Assembly (NCBI GenBank): GCA_945833995.1
Contig: CAMAGM010000013.1
Location: 1 to 33,515 of the forward strand
Direction of reading: 5' to 3'
DNA length: 33,515 nt
Origin: an uncultured Prevotella sp.
Lineage (GTDB): Bacteria; Bacteroidota; Bacteroidia; Bacteroidales; Bacteroidaceae
Shown here one piece after another: positions 23,574 through 31,539 of this stretch. The stretch's first letter is position 1. The number at the start of each line of letters is the position of its first letter. A program made the position numbers and the translations under genes. The notes below the pieces were generated by a model. The model saw only the letters and a program-made list of their open reading frames with translations. It was not told the DNA's origin and did not search any database.

Positions 23574-25589
23574 TTATTTTATTATTGCTGCCCAACCGCC
23601 GCCAGATGCGAGTTTGATTGTCAGATTGTCTCCCTTCTTTACTTCCTGTACTGTTCTCTTATAGTCCGTTGCCTCCTTCTCTGCATTTACTCCGTCGGCA
23701 AAGATTGTTGCCTCGTGAGTGCCTTCGTTGAGGAACGATAGGTCGAGGGAAAGTGTGCGTGGAGTCCAGTCTGTCAAGGCGGCTATGTACCATGTGTCGC
23801 CCTTGCGTCGTGCCAACAGTGAGTATTCGCCGAGTTTTCCGTCGAGGGCTATTGTCTCGTCATACTCCGTTGGTATGAGGGCAATGAAATCTGTACATTC
23901 CTGCTCACGCTCGTATTTTGTTGGGCTGTCGGCAAGCATCTGCAATGGAGCCTCAAAGGTGGCGTACATTGCCATTTGGTGTACTCTTGTGCCTTGGCTC
24001 ATTGGGTGGTCGTTGTTGCCGAAGAAGTTGTCGCGGCGTGCGTTCTCCATTGCCCCCGGGGTGTAGTCCATTGGTCCAGTCAGCATCCTAATGTAGGGAA
24101 TCGACACGTCGTAGCGTGGCTGGTTGTGAAGCGGTCCGTCGCCCACTCGTGGCTCCCACTTTGAGTTCTCCAGTCCCTTCACTCCCTCGAAATAGAGTAT
24201 GTTCGGATAGGCACGGTTGATACCCGCAGGCTTCAGTCCGTGATAGTCGAGCAGAAGGTGGTGGCGTGCAGCACTCTCGGCAATCCTATATGCTGAGGCT
24301 GTCACCTGTTGGTCGTCGCGGTCGAAGAAATCAACCTTGAATCCCTTTATGCCCATGTCGGCATATCGCTTCATAATGGCGTCGGTCTGTGCAATGTCGC
24401 CATCGGGATTGCTGCCGATGAGGTTGCGCCAGCTCGACCAAAGTATGATGCCAACGCCACGCTGCTTGCCGTAGTCGATAAGTGCGGGAATGTCAATTTC
24501 GGGGTTAAGTTCCTCGGTCAACGACTCGGACGAACTCCAACCCTCGTCTATTATGATATATTCGAGCTTGTTCTTCGAGGCGAAGTCGATGTAATATTTA
24601 TAAGTCGGCGTGTTCATTCCTGACTTGAAGTCCACGCCTGTGATGTTGGTGTTGTTCCACCAGTCCCAAGCCACCTTTCCTGGCTTTATCCACGATGTGT
24701 CGCTGATGCGGCACTCAGGTGCCAGCAGTTGTGCTACATCGCAGTTCATGATGTCCTTGTCGTTGCGGCTCACCACAACGGCTCGCCAAGGCAGTGGCTG
24801 ATTGCCTGTGATGCGTGCTATGTAGTTGGCACGTTCCGTAGGCACGAGGTTAAGGCGTGCGTAGCCGCCAATCTGCTGTTGGAGAGGGTAGGGGGCGAAC
24901 TCTGCCCTCAGCGTGTTGCCCTTGCCCTTCACGAGCATCATTCCCGGATAGTTCTCAACGCCCGCATCGAGCACCACGGCTTTCTTGCCTTGTGGCAGGC
25001 AGAGGGCGAGGGGAGTGATGGCAAGTGAGTCGGCAAACATCTGCGAGAGCTTCTGCTCGTCGTAGTATGACTCGAAGGAGTAGCACCAACGCTCGCCGCC
25101 ACGGTTGTCGTTCACGTAAGGAACGAACGCCTGGTGGTCGTCAGCGAAGCGGAACTCAGCTGTCTCGCTGTCCACAAGTCGTTGGCGCTTGCCGTTGGTG
25201 GTCACTATGCGGTATGCCGCAAAGTCGTTGTAGGCTCTAAGCTCTACGCCCACGCCAGCCGTTAGTCTGAGCGTCACGGTGTTGTAGCACTCGCGAATGG
25301 CTGATTTCTTGGCATAGAACAGCTCTGTGGTCTTGTCGATGCTCTTCCTTGCCGTTTCCTTACCAACTGCCGCCATGGCTTCCTTGCCATCAATGCTGAT
25401 GCCAATAGCCGAGGGCAACAATATGGCAACACCGTCCTGCTCTACAGCCCATGTCATTCCGTTGCTGCCTGTTGTGGCGGTCACTTTCAGTGTCCCGTCA
25501 GGCGACAATAACGTGGTCGTCTTGTCTTTGGCAGCCCAAGCCGTTGCAGTTGCAACAATAAGGGTGAATAAAAATGTAATCGCTCTCAT
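23574..25589 (-). CDS. glycoside hydrolase family 97, predicted retaining type
   Basis: A 671-residue exported enzyme with signal peptide (about 1-19, ending AWA-A). It has the GH97 N-terminal beta domain, a central (beta/alpha)8 barrel (KVAWDWWNNTNITGVDFK, YIIIDEGWS, GIILWSSW) and a C-terminal beta domain. GH97 contains inverting alpha-glucosidases (SusB type, Glu base) and retaining enzymes with an Asp nucleophile. Here GFKVDFFDRDDQ places Asp420 at the retaining position, close to Asp415 of Bacteroides thetaiotaomicron BtGH97b; Glu468 in YFEGVKG is a candidate acid/base. This favours alpha-galactosidase or beta-L-arabinopyranosidase activity over starch breakdown, fitting removal of pectin side-chain sugars. 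It is the last gene of the minus-strand glycosidase run. Confidence 0.92.
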   Translation of the reverse strand: MRAITFLFTLIVATATAWAAKDKTTTLLSPDGTLKVTATTGSNGMTWAVEQDGVAILLPSAIGISIDGKEAMAAVGKETARKSIDKTTELFYAKKSAIRECYNTVTLRLTAGVGVELRAYNDFAAYRIVTTNGKRQRLVDSETAEFRFADDHQAFVPYVNDNRGGERWCYSFESYYDEQKLSQMFADSLAITPLALCLPQGKKAVVLDAGVENYPGMMLVKGKGNTLRAEFAPYPLQQQIGGYARLNLVPTERANYIARITGNQPLPWRAVVVSRNDKDIMNCDVAQLLAPECRISDTSWIKPGKVAWDWWNNTNITGVDFKSGMNTPTYKYYIDFASKNKLEYIIIDEGWSSSESLTEELNPEIDIPALIDYGKQRGVGIILWSSWRNLIGSNPDGDIAQTDAIMKRYADMGIKGFKVDFFDRDDQQVTASAYRIAESAARHHLLLDYHGLKPAGINRAYPNILYFEGVKGLENSKWEPRVGDGPLHNQPRYDVSIPYIRMLTGPMDYTPGAMENARRDNFFGNNDHPMSQGTRVHQMAMYATFEAPLQMLADSPTKYEREQECTDFIALIPTEYDETIALDGKLGEYSLLARRKGDTWYIAALTDWTPRTLSLDLSFLNEGTHEATIFADGVNAEKEATDYKRTVQEVKKGDNLTIKLASGGGWAAIIK

Positions 25590-25598
25590 AGCTAATGT

Positions 25599-25640
25599 CT
25601 TAACTCCAAACTCTTAACTCTTAACTCTTAATTCTTAATT
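25599..25640. repeat. A/T-rich heptad repeat between GH28 and GH97 genes
   Basis: Six consecutive seven-base units (CTTAACT, CCAAACT, CTTAACT, CTTAACT, CTTAATT, CTTAATT). On the transcribed minus strand these read GAATTAA, GAATTAA, GAGTTAA, GAGTTAA and so on, directly after the GH28 TGA and about 10 bases before the GH97 ATG. Confidence 0.85.
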
Positions 25641-25643
25641 CTC

Positions 25644-26981
25644 TCACTCCTTGTGCTGCAGTTCCGGCCAGTCAAGTCCGTCCTTGCTTATCTTCACGTT
25701 CTTCACCACGGTGTTCTCTATCATGTTAGGGTCGAAAGCTTGTTTCTTGTCGCTAACGGTGATGTTCTCGAAAGTGAAGTCCTTCAGGCGGTATTTGTCG
25801 CTCGTGCCAACGTCGAAGAAGTTGTTGCAGTCCATCTTTATGTTGCGCATCACGATGTTGTTGCACTGGCTCAATGGCATGTCATTGCGCTTCTCGGGCT
25901 TGAAGAACTGTGTCCATGGGCGCACAACGAGGAAACTTCCCGTTGTTCCCTTGATGTTCTCCACTGTCACGTATTCGTAGTGTTGTGGAGTGTCGGGGCG
26001 CATCTTCAGCCACAGCACTCGGTTTGCCTTGTTAACGTCGATGTTGCTTAGAACGATGTTCTTGTCATAAACGCTCTCACTGCCAAGCGTGAGGCAGCCA
26101 TGCACAACGCCGTAGTGGCAGTTGTCGATAAGTATGTTGTAGTTCGGACCGTTCTCAGGAGCCTTGTCTGCCCATGTTCCCTTGCCGCCCTTTATGGCTA
26201 TGGCATCGTCGTTAACCGACATGTAGCATCCGCTGACGAGAATGTCGTGGCACACGTCGATGTCTATTGCGTCGCTGCTTGGAGCCTTTACTCCCGTCGT
26301 TGGGGCGAAGATGTGGCAGTCGAGATAGCGCACATGGTCACAGCGATAGAGATGGTTTGTCCAGAATGGACTGTTCTGCAGGTGCACGTCCTGCACTGTC
26401 ACATTGCGGCAGTTGGAGATATAGACAAGACGTGGTCGTTGCTCGTCCTTGTTCGTACACTGTGGGTTCCACTTGCGGCGAATCCAGAATTCTTCCCAAT
26501 AGTGGTAGCCATTTCCGTCTATCGTTCCCTTTCCGGCAATGGTGAATCCGTCGAGGTTATCGGCATTCACGAGGGCAGCGAAATACTTGCAGGTCTGTCC
26601 CTCAATGCGTGTCTCCAATATTGGGAAATCGGCGATGTATTCGCTTCCCTTCAGTTTTCCGCCCTCCTCCACCAATAGGTGTGTGCCTTGACGGAAGAAT
26701 ATTGCTCCACTGAGGAATGTGCCTTGTGGTACTACCACCACGCCACCGCCTTCTGCCGCAGCCTTGTCTATCACAGCCTGTATGGCGGCTGTCTGTATCA
26801 GTGTGCTGTCGTTTTTCACTCCGTGTTCTGTCAGCACATAACTTTTGCCCAAGGTGTTCACATCCACTTTCTCACGGTTGTCAAACCATGCGTCCATTTT
26901 TGTCCCGTCGGGCCATATTCCTTTTTTTGCCGAGGCACTGATGCTTGCAAGAAGCACCAACAACATTATTATAGTTTTCAT
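25644..26981 (-). CDS. glycoside hydrolase family 28 (polygalacturonase-like)
   Basis: A 445-residue exported right-handed parallel beta-helix enzyme. The signal peptide is about residues 1-18 (ending SASA-K). GH28 catalytic Asp positions are present: SDAID (Asp237, Asp240) and NDDAIAIKGG (Asp258, Asp259). The usual GHG-x-SIGS motif is VHGCLTLGSES, and RIK appears as VLWLKMRPD, so the substrate-binding Arg is shifted or missing. It should hydrolyse galacturonic acid linkages, either in homogalacturonan or next to rhamnose in rhamnogalacturonan. Neighbouring GH105 and GH106 genes favour rhamnogalacturonan. The palindromic repeat lies 22 bases upstream of the ATG. Confidence 0.9.
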   Translation of the reverse strand: MKTIIMLLVLLASISASAKKGIWPDGTKMDAWFDNREKVDVNTLGKSYVLTEHGVKNDSTLIQTAAIQAVIDKAAAEGGGVVVVPQGTFLSGAIFFRQGTHLLVEEGGKLKGSEYIADFPILETRIEGQTCKYFAALVNADNLDGFTIAGKGTIDGNGYHYWEEFWIRRKWNPQCTNKDEQRPRLVYISNCRNVTVQDVHLQNSPFWTNHLYRCDHVRYLDCHIFAPTTGVKAPSSDAIDIDVCHDILVSGCYMSVNDDAIAIKGGKGTWADKAPENGPNYNILIDNCHYGVVHGCLTLGSESVYDKNIVLSNIDVNKANRVLWLKMRPDTPQHYEYVTVENIKGTTGSFLVVRPWTQFFKPEKRNDMPLSQCNNIVMRNIKMDCNNFFDVGTSDKYRLKDFTFENITVSDKKQAFDPNMIENTVVKNVKISKDGLDWPELQHKE

Positions 26982-27003
26982 GCAACTTTAATTCTTAATT
27001 CTT

Positions 27004-27093
27004 AGCTCCCTCCAGCTCCCCAAGGGGGAGAGCCTCGTTAGCGCTTCCCCTATGCGCAGCCTTCACTCCCCCTTGGGGGAGTTGGAGGGGGCT
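27004..27093 (-). repeat. 91-bp palindromic repeat element, copy 2
   Basis: The same element as at 10622-10712, inverted in the window but co-oriented with the minus-strand genes. Arms are 27066-27093 and 27004-27030; pairing is imperfect here (two mismatches and one missing base). The 35-base centre (27031-27065) differs from copy 1 at three positions. It fills the gap between the GH105 stop and the GH28 start, and the A/T flanks (TTAAAGAG before, CTAAGAATTAA after, on the transcribed strand) are also shared. Confidence 0.92.
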
Positions 27094-27112
27094 TCTCTTT
27101 AATTTTTAATTC

Positions 27113-28234
27113 TTAATTCTTAATTTTTTTATAGTATTCCACCGCTCCAAGTATAAAGCATCCAGTGCCGTAGTCCTCGAAGTCGGGCATTGAGGTGAAT
27201 GTCACGGGCTGACCAGCCGAAGGGTCTTTGCCTGTGCCCTGGTTGTAGCCTATGAATCCGTTGTCGTGAACGCATGATGCCAGAGCCTTCCATGCCCTTG
27301 CCATAGGCTCGTCGTAGGTCTTTGCCGGAAGAATGCCGTTGTTCACTCCCCATGCCATGCCATAGAGGAACAAGGCTGTGCCTGTCATCTCAGGACCGCC
27401 GTATGTCACAGGCGACACAAGGCTTACGTTCCAGAATCCGTCCTCACGCTGACATTTTATAAGCGCCTTGCTCATCAGTACGAAGTCCTTTTTCAGCTCC
27501 TTATACACCTTGTCGTTCTTAGGCAGTGTCTCCATCACTCTCAGCAGTGCGGCATACACCCAGCCGTTGCCACGGCTCCAGTAGCAGTTCTGTCCGTCGC
27601 TCTCCTTGTATGGCGGAACATAGTCCTTGTCGCGCCACCACAGTCCTTCCTTCTTGTTGAAGAGTCCTGCGGCGAGGGTGTCTCGGGTCCAGCGGTATGA
27701 GCTCATGGCGTAGTCAAGATATTTCCTCTCGCCTGTCAGCTTGGCATATTTCGCATAGAGTGGCATTGCCATCTGTATGGCGTCAATCCAAGTCCAATAG
27801 TTGTTCCTGCCAGTGGCTATCTGGTGGTCGAGATTTTCCTTCACCTTGCTCAGGTCCTTCTTGCCACCGCTCTGTATGTATCGGTCGATGTAGGTCTGCT
27901 GACAGCACTGGTTGTCGGCGTCGGTGTCATTCACGCTTCCGCGTGCTGTCCATTTGTGGTAGTCAGCCCAACGGTCGGTGTAGTCGGCATATCGTTGCTG
28001 TGGGTCAATCTCATATAGAGCCATCAGTCCCTCGTAATACACGGCTCGTGTCCAGAGGTTGCTCGTGCGCACCCTGTTCACGTAAGTGTCGAGCGTTGGG
28101 TCGCTGTACTTGTGCATGAAGTAGTCGTTCGTACGACGCACCACATCCAGTATTTCCTGTTGTTTTGGGTTTTGTGCCATCACCTGCGTTATGGCGCAGA
28201 GTGTGAGAAAGGCAATGCTGATCAGTTTTTTCAT
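27113..28234 (-). CDS. glycoside hydrolase family 105/88 (unsaturated rhamnogalacturonyl hydrolase)
   Basis: A 373-residue exported (alpha/alpha)6-barrel enzyme, signal peptide about 1-20 (ending VMA-Q). It removes the unsaturated galacturonic residue left at the non-reducing end by rhamnogalacturonan lyases. YteR-like features: WTWIDAIQMAMPLYAKY with the likely catalytic Asp151, GLWWRDKDYVPPY, and CYWSRGNGWVYAALLRV. The length is normal for the family. It starts 5 bases after the GH106 stop, showing co-transcription. The last codons, AAG AAT TAA, match those of the HTCS gene and belong to the flank of the palindromic element downstream. Confidence 0.93.
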   Translation of the reverse strand: MKKLISIAFLTLCAITQVMAQNPKQQEILDVVRRTNDYFMHKYSDPTLDTYVNRVRTSNLWTRAVYYEGLMALYEIDPQQRYADYTDRWADYHKWTARGSVNDTDADNQCCQQTYIDRYIQSGGKKDLSKVKENLDHQIATGRNNYWTWIDAIQMAMPLYAKYAKLTGERKYLDYAMSSYRWTRDTLAAGLFNKKEGLWWRDKDYVPPYKESDGQNCYWSRGNGWVYAALLRVMETLPKNDKVYKELKKDFVLMSKALIKCQREDGFWNVSLVSPVTYGGPEMTGTALFLYGMAWGVNNGILPAKTYDEPMARAWKALASCVHDNGFIGYNQGTGKDPSAGQPVTFTSMPDFEDYGTGCFILGAVEYYKKIKN

Positions 28235-28239
28235 CGTTG

Positions 28240-30774
28240 TTATTTTTTTATTATTAATTTTACTTTACCGTTCAGACCACTCGCCACTGGTTTCCAGTTG
28301 GCGTATGAGGTCTTCTTGTAGTTTATATCTACGACATTTATCTCCTTCATCTTGCGCCACTTCACGCCCTTGCGGTCCATGTCGGCAATGCGGTTTGCGG
28401 GCAGGTTGGTCACTTCTATTCTCAGTGTGTTCTTGCCTTTGCGTAGCGCGCGCTTGCAGTCGAGGGTGAATGGCACTGCCCAGGCGCAGCCAACGTATTT
28501 GCCGTTGATATACACCCGTGCGCTCTCCCTCACGTCGCCAAGGTCTATTGTCCAATCGTTTTTGGCTTCGGCTTTTGAAAGGTTGAATGTTGTCTCATAC
28601 ACTCCTGTTCCCATCGTTGTCGCTGCCTTCTCGCTCAGTCCTTCCCATGTCCTAATTCCTTCGAGCTTGAAGCTCTCGCCCACATTGGGCTGCTCCTCAA
28701 TGAACGATAGTTGCCATGTGTTTCCCGTCAAGTCAATCTCTGTGTCGCCGAGTGCTGGCTCTGCCGGAAGGTCGTTCCCGTTGTTTGAACTGACGAGTAT
28801 TCGGCTCTCGCCGCTGCGCAAACTGATGGCAATGCCTTGTGCGTTCAGGTCGGCATTGTACATCTCGTTTGTCATTGGGTCAACCCAATAGGCGTGAGGC
28901 TCGTCGGTAGCCAGAGCTATGCGTGCACAGATGTCGTGGTCTGTAAGGTTTGCTATGAAATAGTGGTGACCCTCGTCGTTGCTCCGACGTATCATCTTCA
29001 GTCCAAGTTCTTTCTTCATTGCCTCGGGCTTTGCCGCCTTTTCCATTGCCGCCGTGTCGTCGCCAAGGATTATGTGTGCCCCTTGCTGTCTAAGTTGCTC
29101 GATGTGGCGTGCCACGTCGTCGGGCAGTGTGGCGTTGGCAGGGATTATTATTCCCTTGTAGCGTGTCCCCGCGGCGGTCTGCAACATTCCCTTTTTGTAT
29201 GTCGTCGTCAGCAGGTATTGGTCGCTGATGTAGTCGCAGTCGAATCCTGCCTTGTCAATGTCGAGTATTGTCTTTATGAACTGTGGCGCCTTGCGTGCCA
29301 TAGAGTGTATGTCGAACTGCATCAGCCAGTTGCGGGTGTCGTTCTTCCATAGGTCGCGCACTGGCAGATAGACGAGGAAGTCGTTGTCGGGCTGTCCCCA
29401 TTGCAGATAGGTCTGGCAGCGTGTTATATAGTTCATCAGCTCAGGTGCGTCGCGCCAAATGCTGTTCGTAGGACTCATATCCACCGATGCGTAGAATCTC
29501 CATCCTGGCCATGGGGCGTCCTTTGGCGAGTAGGCGGCACCATGGAAGAACATCCTGTTCACTCCTGCGCAGAACATAAGGTCGAGGTCGGGTTTCATTT
29601 GGCTTAGCGATGTGCGGAAATGCTCGGTCAGCCATGTGAATGTCTCGCTCGACGTCAGTTTCTTGCCCGTGATGTGGGCTGCCGATGGCGCGTATTTCAG
29701 CATCGAGAGGTCGCTGTCGTTGCGGCGTGTGAAGCCTGAGTCGCGGCGCAGACCCTTTATGCCGAAGTCTGTCAGGCCGAAACCCTCTATCTCCGGGATA
29801 TCCACTGCGGCATAGCAGTCTATCAGGTTTGCGGGCGAGCCGTGGGCTTGGTTGCGTGTCTTTGCACCGTGGCTGTGTGCCCAGTCGGTCCACTGTCGGG
29901 TGAAGTTGTTGAGCAACATGTGGGCAAGGGTCTCGCGGTAGTCGCTCACTACCTTTGCGTCGCCATCAACAAACTCCCTCAGGCTGTCGATGAGGCTATA
30001 GCCGTGTCGTCGCTCAAACTCGTAGGGTAGGGTAGGAGTCCAGTTTGCCCCATACACCTCATAGCTGTCGTTGAACAGCACAGGCGGGAAAGCAGTGCCA
30101 GAGGCTGTGAAGGCACTGTCTATGTGGGCAAGGTAGTTCGCAACGGCTTTAGCGTCGAAATGGTCCACCACATAGCCCTCGCCTCCAGGCGCAGCTCGTT
30201 TCACCATCTGCCTTGTGCGGCTCTCATAGAGAGCTATCACGCGTTTCTTTCCTCCCTCTGCCCCATATTCCTTCTTGGCTATTGGCTTGGCTATGCCACG
30301 CTCACGCTCTGGCAGGACAAACACGATGTCGCCCAATGGCGTAGCCGCATCCACCAGCGTATCTACAACCACTGCCTTGCAGGCAGCCTCGCATAGTGGC
30401 ACCCACGGACCGCCAAACGGCCATCCTGTACCCGTTGCCATGTTTGTCTCTATGCCGAGCTCGGCGTTTATTCCCTCCACGTTGCGCAGCTCTCTCATCC
30501 ATCGTGGCGAGAGATAGCTGATGTCCTTTGCCTCGTTGTCCTGCACGCCGTAGATGGGTGTTATCTCCACGGCACCTATGCCAGCCTTGGCAAACTGTTC
30601 GAGGTTCCACCGAAGGTTTGTTGAGTCAACGGCAGAGCCGAGCCACCACCAGCGTATGCCTGGCTTGGCGGTCTCGGGAGTTGGTATTGTCTTACTTGTT
30701 GTCTGCGATTTCGTTGTTGAGAAACTGATGGCAAGCACGAGTGCCACCATAAGGCGCAGTCTGTTTCTATTCAT
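28240..30774 (-). CDS. glycoside hydrolase family 106-like alpha-L-rhamnosidase
   Basis: An 844-residue exported enzyme with signal peptide (about 1-23). The N-terminal part has the family signature PGIRWWWLGSAVDSTNLRWN followed by FAKAGIGAVEITPIYG, the start of a barrel, then TGTGWPFGGPWV. The C-terminal ~130 residues form a beta-sandwich carbohydrate-binding-like domain (TIDLGDVRESARVYINGKYVG). Characterised GH106 enzymes remove terminal alpha-L-rhamnose from rhamnogalacturonan; some are longer (~1100 residues), so this is a shorter form. First gene of the GH106-GH105-GH28-GH97 run, with a -7 box about 30 bases upstream. The rhamnose transport and isomerase genes lie directly upstream. Confidence 0.88.
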   Translation of the reverse strand: MNRNRLRLMVALVLAISFSTTKSQTTSKTIPTPETAKPGIRWWWLGSAVDSTNLRWNLEQFAKAGIGAVEITPIYGVQDNEAKDISYLSPRWMRELRNVEGINAELGIETNMATGTGWPFGGPWVPLCEAACKAVVVDTLVDAATPLGDIVFVLPERERGIAKPIAKKEYGAEGGKKRVIALYESRTRQMVKRAAPGGEGYVVDHFDAKAVANYLAHIDSAFTASGTAFPPVLFNDSYEVYGANWTPTLPYEFERRHGYSLIDSLREFVDGDAKVVSDYRETLAHMLLNNFTRQWTDWAHSHGAKTRNQAHGSPANLIDCYAAVDIPEIEGFGLTDFGIKGLRRDSGFTRRNDSDLSMLKYAPSAAHITGKKLTSSETFTWLTEHFRTSLSQMKPDLDLMFCAGVNRMFFHGAAYSPKDAPWPGWRFYASVDMSPTNSIWRDAPELMNYITRCQTYLQWGQPDNDFLVYLPVRDLWKNDTRNWLMQFDIHSMARKAPQFIKTILDIDKAGFDCDYISDQYLLTTTYKKGMLQTAAGTRYKGIIIPANATLPDDVARHIEQLRQQGAHIILGDDTAAMEKAAKPEAMKKELGLKMIRRSNDEGHHYFIANLTDHDICARIALATDEPHAYWVDPMTNEMYNADLNAQGIAISLRSGESRILVSSNNGNDLPAEPALGDTEIDLTGNTWQLSFIEEQPNVGESFKLEGIRTWEGLSEKAATTMGTGVYETTFNLSKAEAKNDWTIDLGDVRESARVYINGKYVGCAWAVPFTLDCKRALRKGKNTLRIEVTNLPANRIADMDRKGVKWRKMKEINVVDINYKKTSYANWKPVASGLNGKVKLIIKK

Positions 30775-30803
30775 TTTAGATAATGTTTTGACGTTAGTGA
30801 TTG

Positions 30804-30811
30804 CAAAGATA
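30804..30811 (-). promoter_or_regulatory. -7 box of the glycosidase operon
   Basis: On the minus strand TATCTTTG (30811-30804) matches TAnnTTTG, giving a start near 30798 and a leader of about 24 bases before the GH106 ATG. No good -33 box is present at the usual distance, which would fit an activator-dependent promoter. Confidence 0.55.
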
Positions 30812-30947
30812 CGAATTTTATCTTATTTCACACTATATTCCATATAAAATATTACCAAATTGTCCAAACTATTGTTAAGTTCGCGAAACCTGCCAAAAGT
30901 CATGGTTATAATGTCAAAATGAAAGGTTTACGCAGCGTTTTTTTCAC

Positions 30948-31083
30948 TACTTTTGCAGCAAGAAAGTGATGTGAATGTAATTCGGACATGGAAAGTTGTT
31001 TCAGAGCATAAATTAAAGGTTAGTTATTTTAAATGTATTTGGTCGAAAGCCGGAGACGTGGCGTTGAGTCACTCTCCGGCTTT
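30948..31083 (+). ncRNA. possible small RNA antisense to the end of the rha operon
   Basis: A plus-strand -7 box TACTTTTG (30948-30955) would start a transcript near 30962. It would run into an 11-bp hairpin (31046-31056 with 31073-31083) followed by TTTT, giving an RNA of about 120 bases. No convincing reading frame lies inside. The -33 box is weak (TTTA at 30927-30930, spacer 17). The hairpin may instead serve only the opposing rhaM transcript. Confidence 0.3.
31046..31083. terminator. hairpin terminator after rhaM
   Basis: AAAGCCGGAGA (31046-31056) and TCTCCGGCTTT (31073-31083) form a perfect 11-bp stem, extended by GTG/CAC past a bulge. It is 10 bases after the rhaM stop on the minus strand. 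Short T-runs occur on both sides, so it could work in both directions. Confidence 0.8.
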
Positions 31084-31093
31084 TCGGTTCTGC

Positions 31094-31411
31094 TTAGTCC
31101 ATGTGGAACAGTTCCACGAGTGGAATGCTCACAGGGGAGTTGTCGGGGTTCACCTCCATGATGTCTGCCATCATGTCCCACCAGCGTTGTGTTATAGGAT
31201 CAACGTTTGTCGTGTCCTGGCTGTTGGTGTCCTTGTCGCATTTCTGCACGGCAAAGAGCAGGTTGGTGTCCTTGTCCCAGAAGATGCTGTAGTCGCTCAC
31301 TCCCTGGTCCTTTATCATCTGTTTCAGTTCTGGCCAAATGGCAGCGTGCCTCTTGGCGTACTCTTCCTCGCACCCTTTCTTAAGGTACATCTTAAATGCA
31401 AATCGTTTCAT
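31094..31411 (-). CDS. rhaM: L-rhamnose mutarotase
   Basis: Interconverts alpha and beta anomers of L-rhamnose to feed the isomerase. The 105-residue length is typical. Catalytic Tyr18 and His22 (GCEEEYAKRHAAIWPELK) sit at the same positions as in the E. coli enzyme, and the WW pair in QRWWDMMADIM is present. It follows rhaT by 128 bases, a gap filled by heptad inverted repeat copy B, so co-transcription with rhaA-rhaT is likely but the repeat could modulate it. Confidence 0.95.
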   Translation of the reverse strand: MKRFAFKMYLKKGCEEEYAKRHAAIWPELKQMIKDQGVSDYSIFWDKDTNLLFAVQKCDKDTNSQDTTNVDPITQRWWDMMADIMEVNPDNSPVSIPLVELFHMD

Positions 31412-31427
31412 ACTTATTCGTTATATT

Positions 31428-31537
31428 GGAGTGTGGAGTGAGGAGTGAGGAGAGAGGAGTGAGATTACTGATTTGCGCAGTTTTAAGGCTTTTGCTATTC
31501 TCACTCCTCACTCCTCACTCCTCTCTCCTCACTCCTC
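31428..31537. repeat. heptad-repeat inverted element, copy B
   Basis: A seven-base periodic array (GAGTGTG, GAGTGAG, GAGTGAG, GAGAGAG, GAGTGAG, 31429-31463) is mirrored on the other side (to 31537), with a 23-bp perfect inverted match between 31441-31463 and 31514-31536. The core begins GAGATTACTG and ends GCTATTCTCAC, the same borders as copy A at 12662-12827 but inverted; the central ~20 bases differ. It fills the rhaT-rhaM gap. Confidence 0.88.
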
Positions 31538-31539
31538 GT

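Noticed and set aside
30953..31441. Plus-strand open frame of 162 codons opposite rhaM
   Set aside because: Antisense to rhaM, which has family-exact catalytic residues; the product has no recognisable domain.
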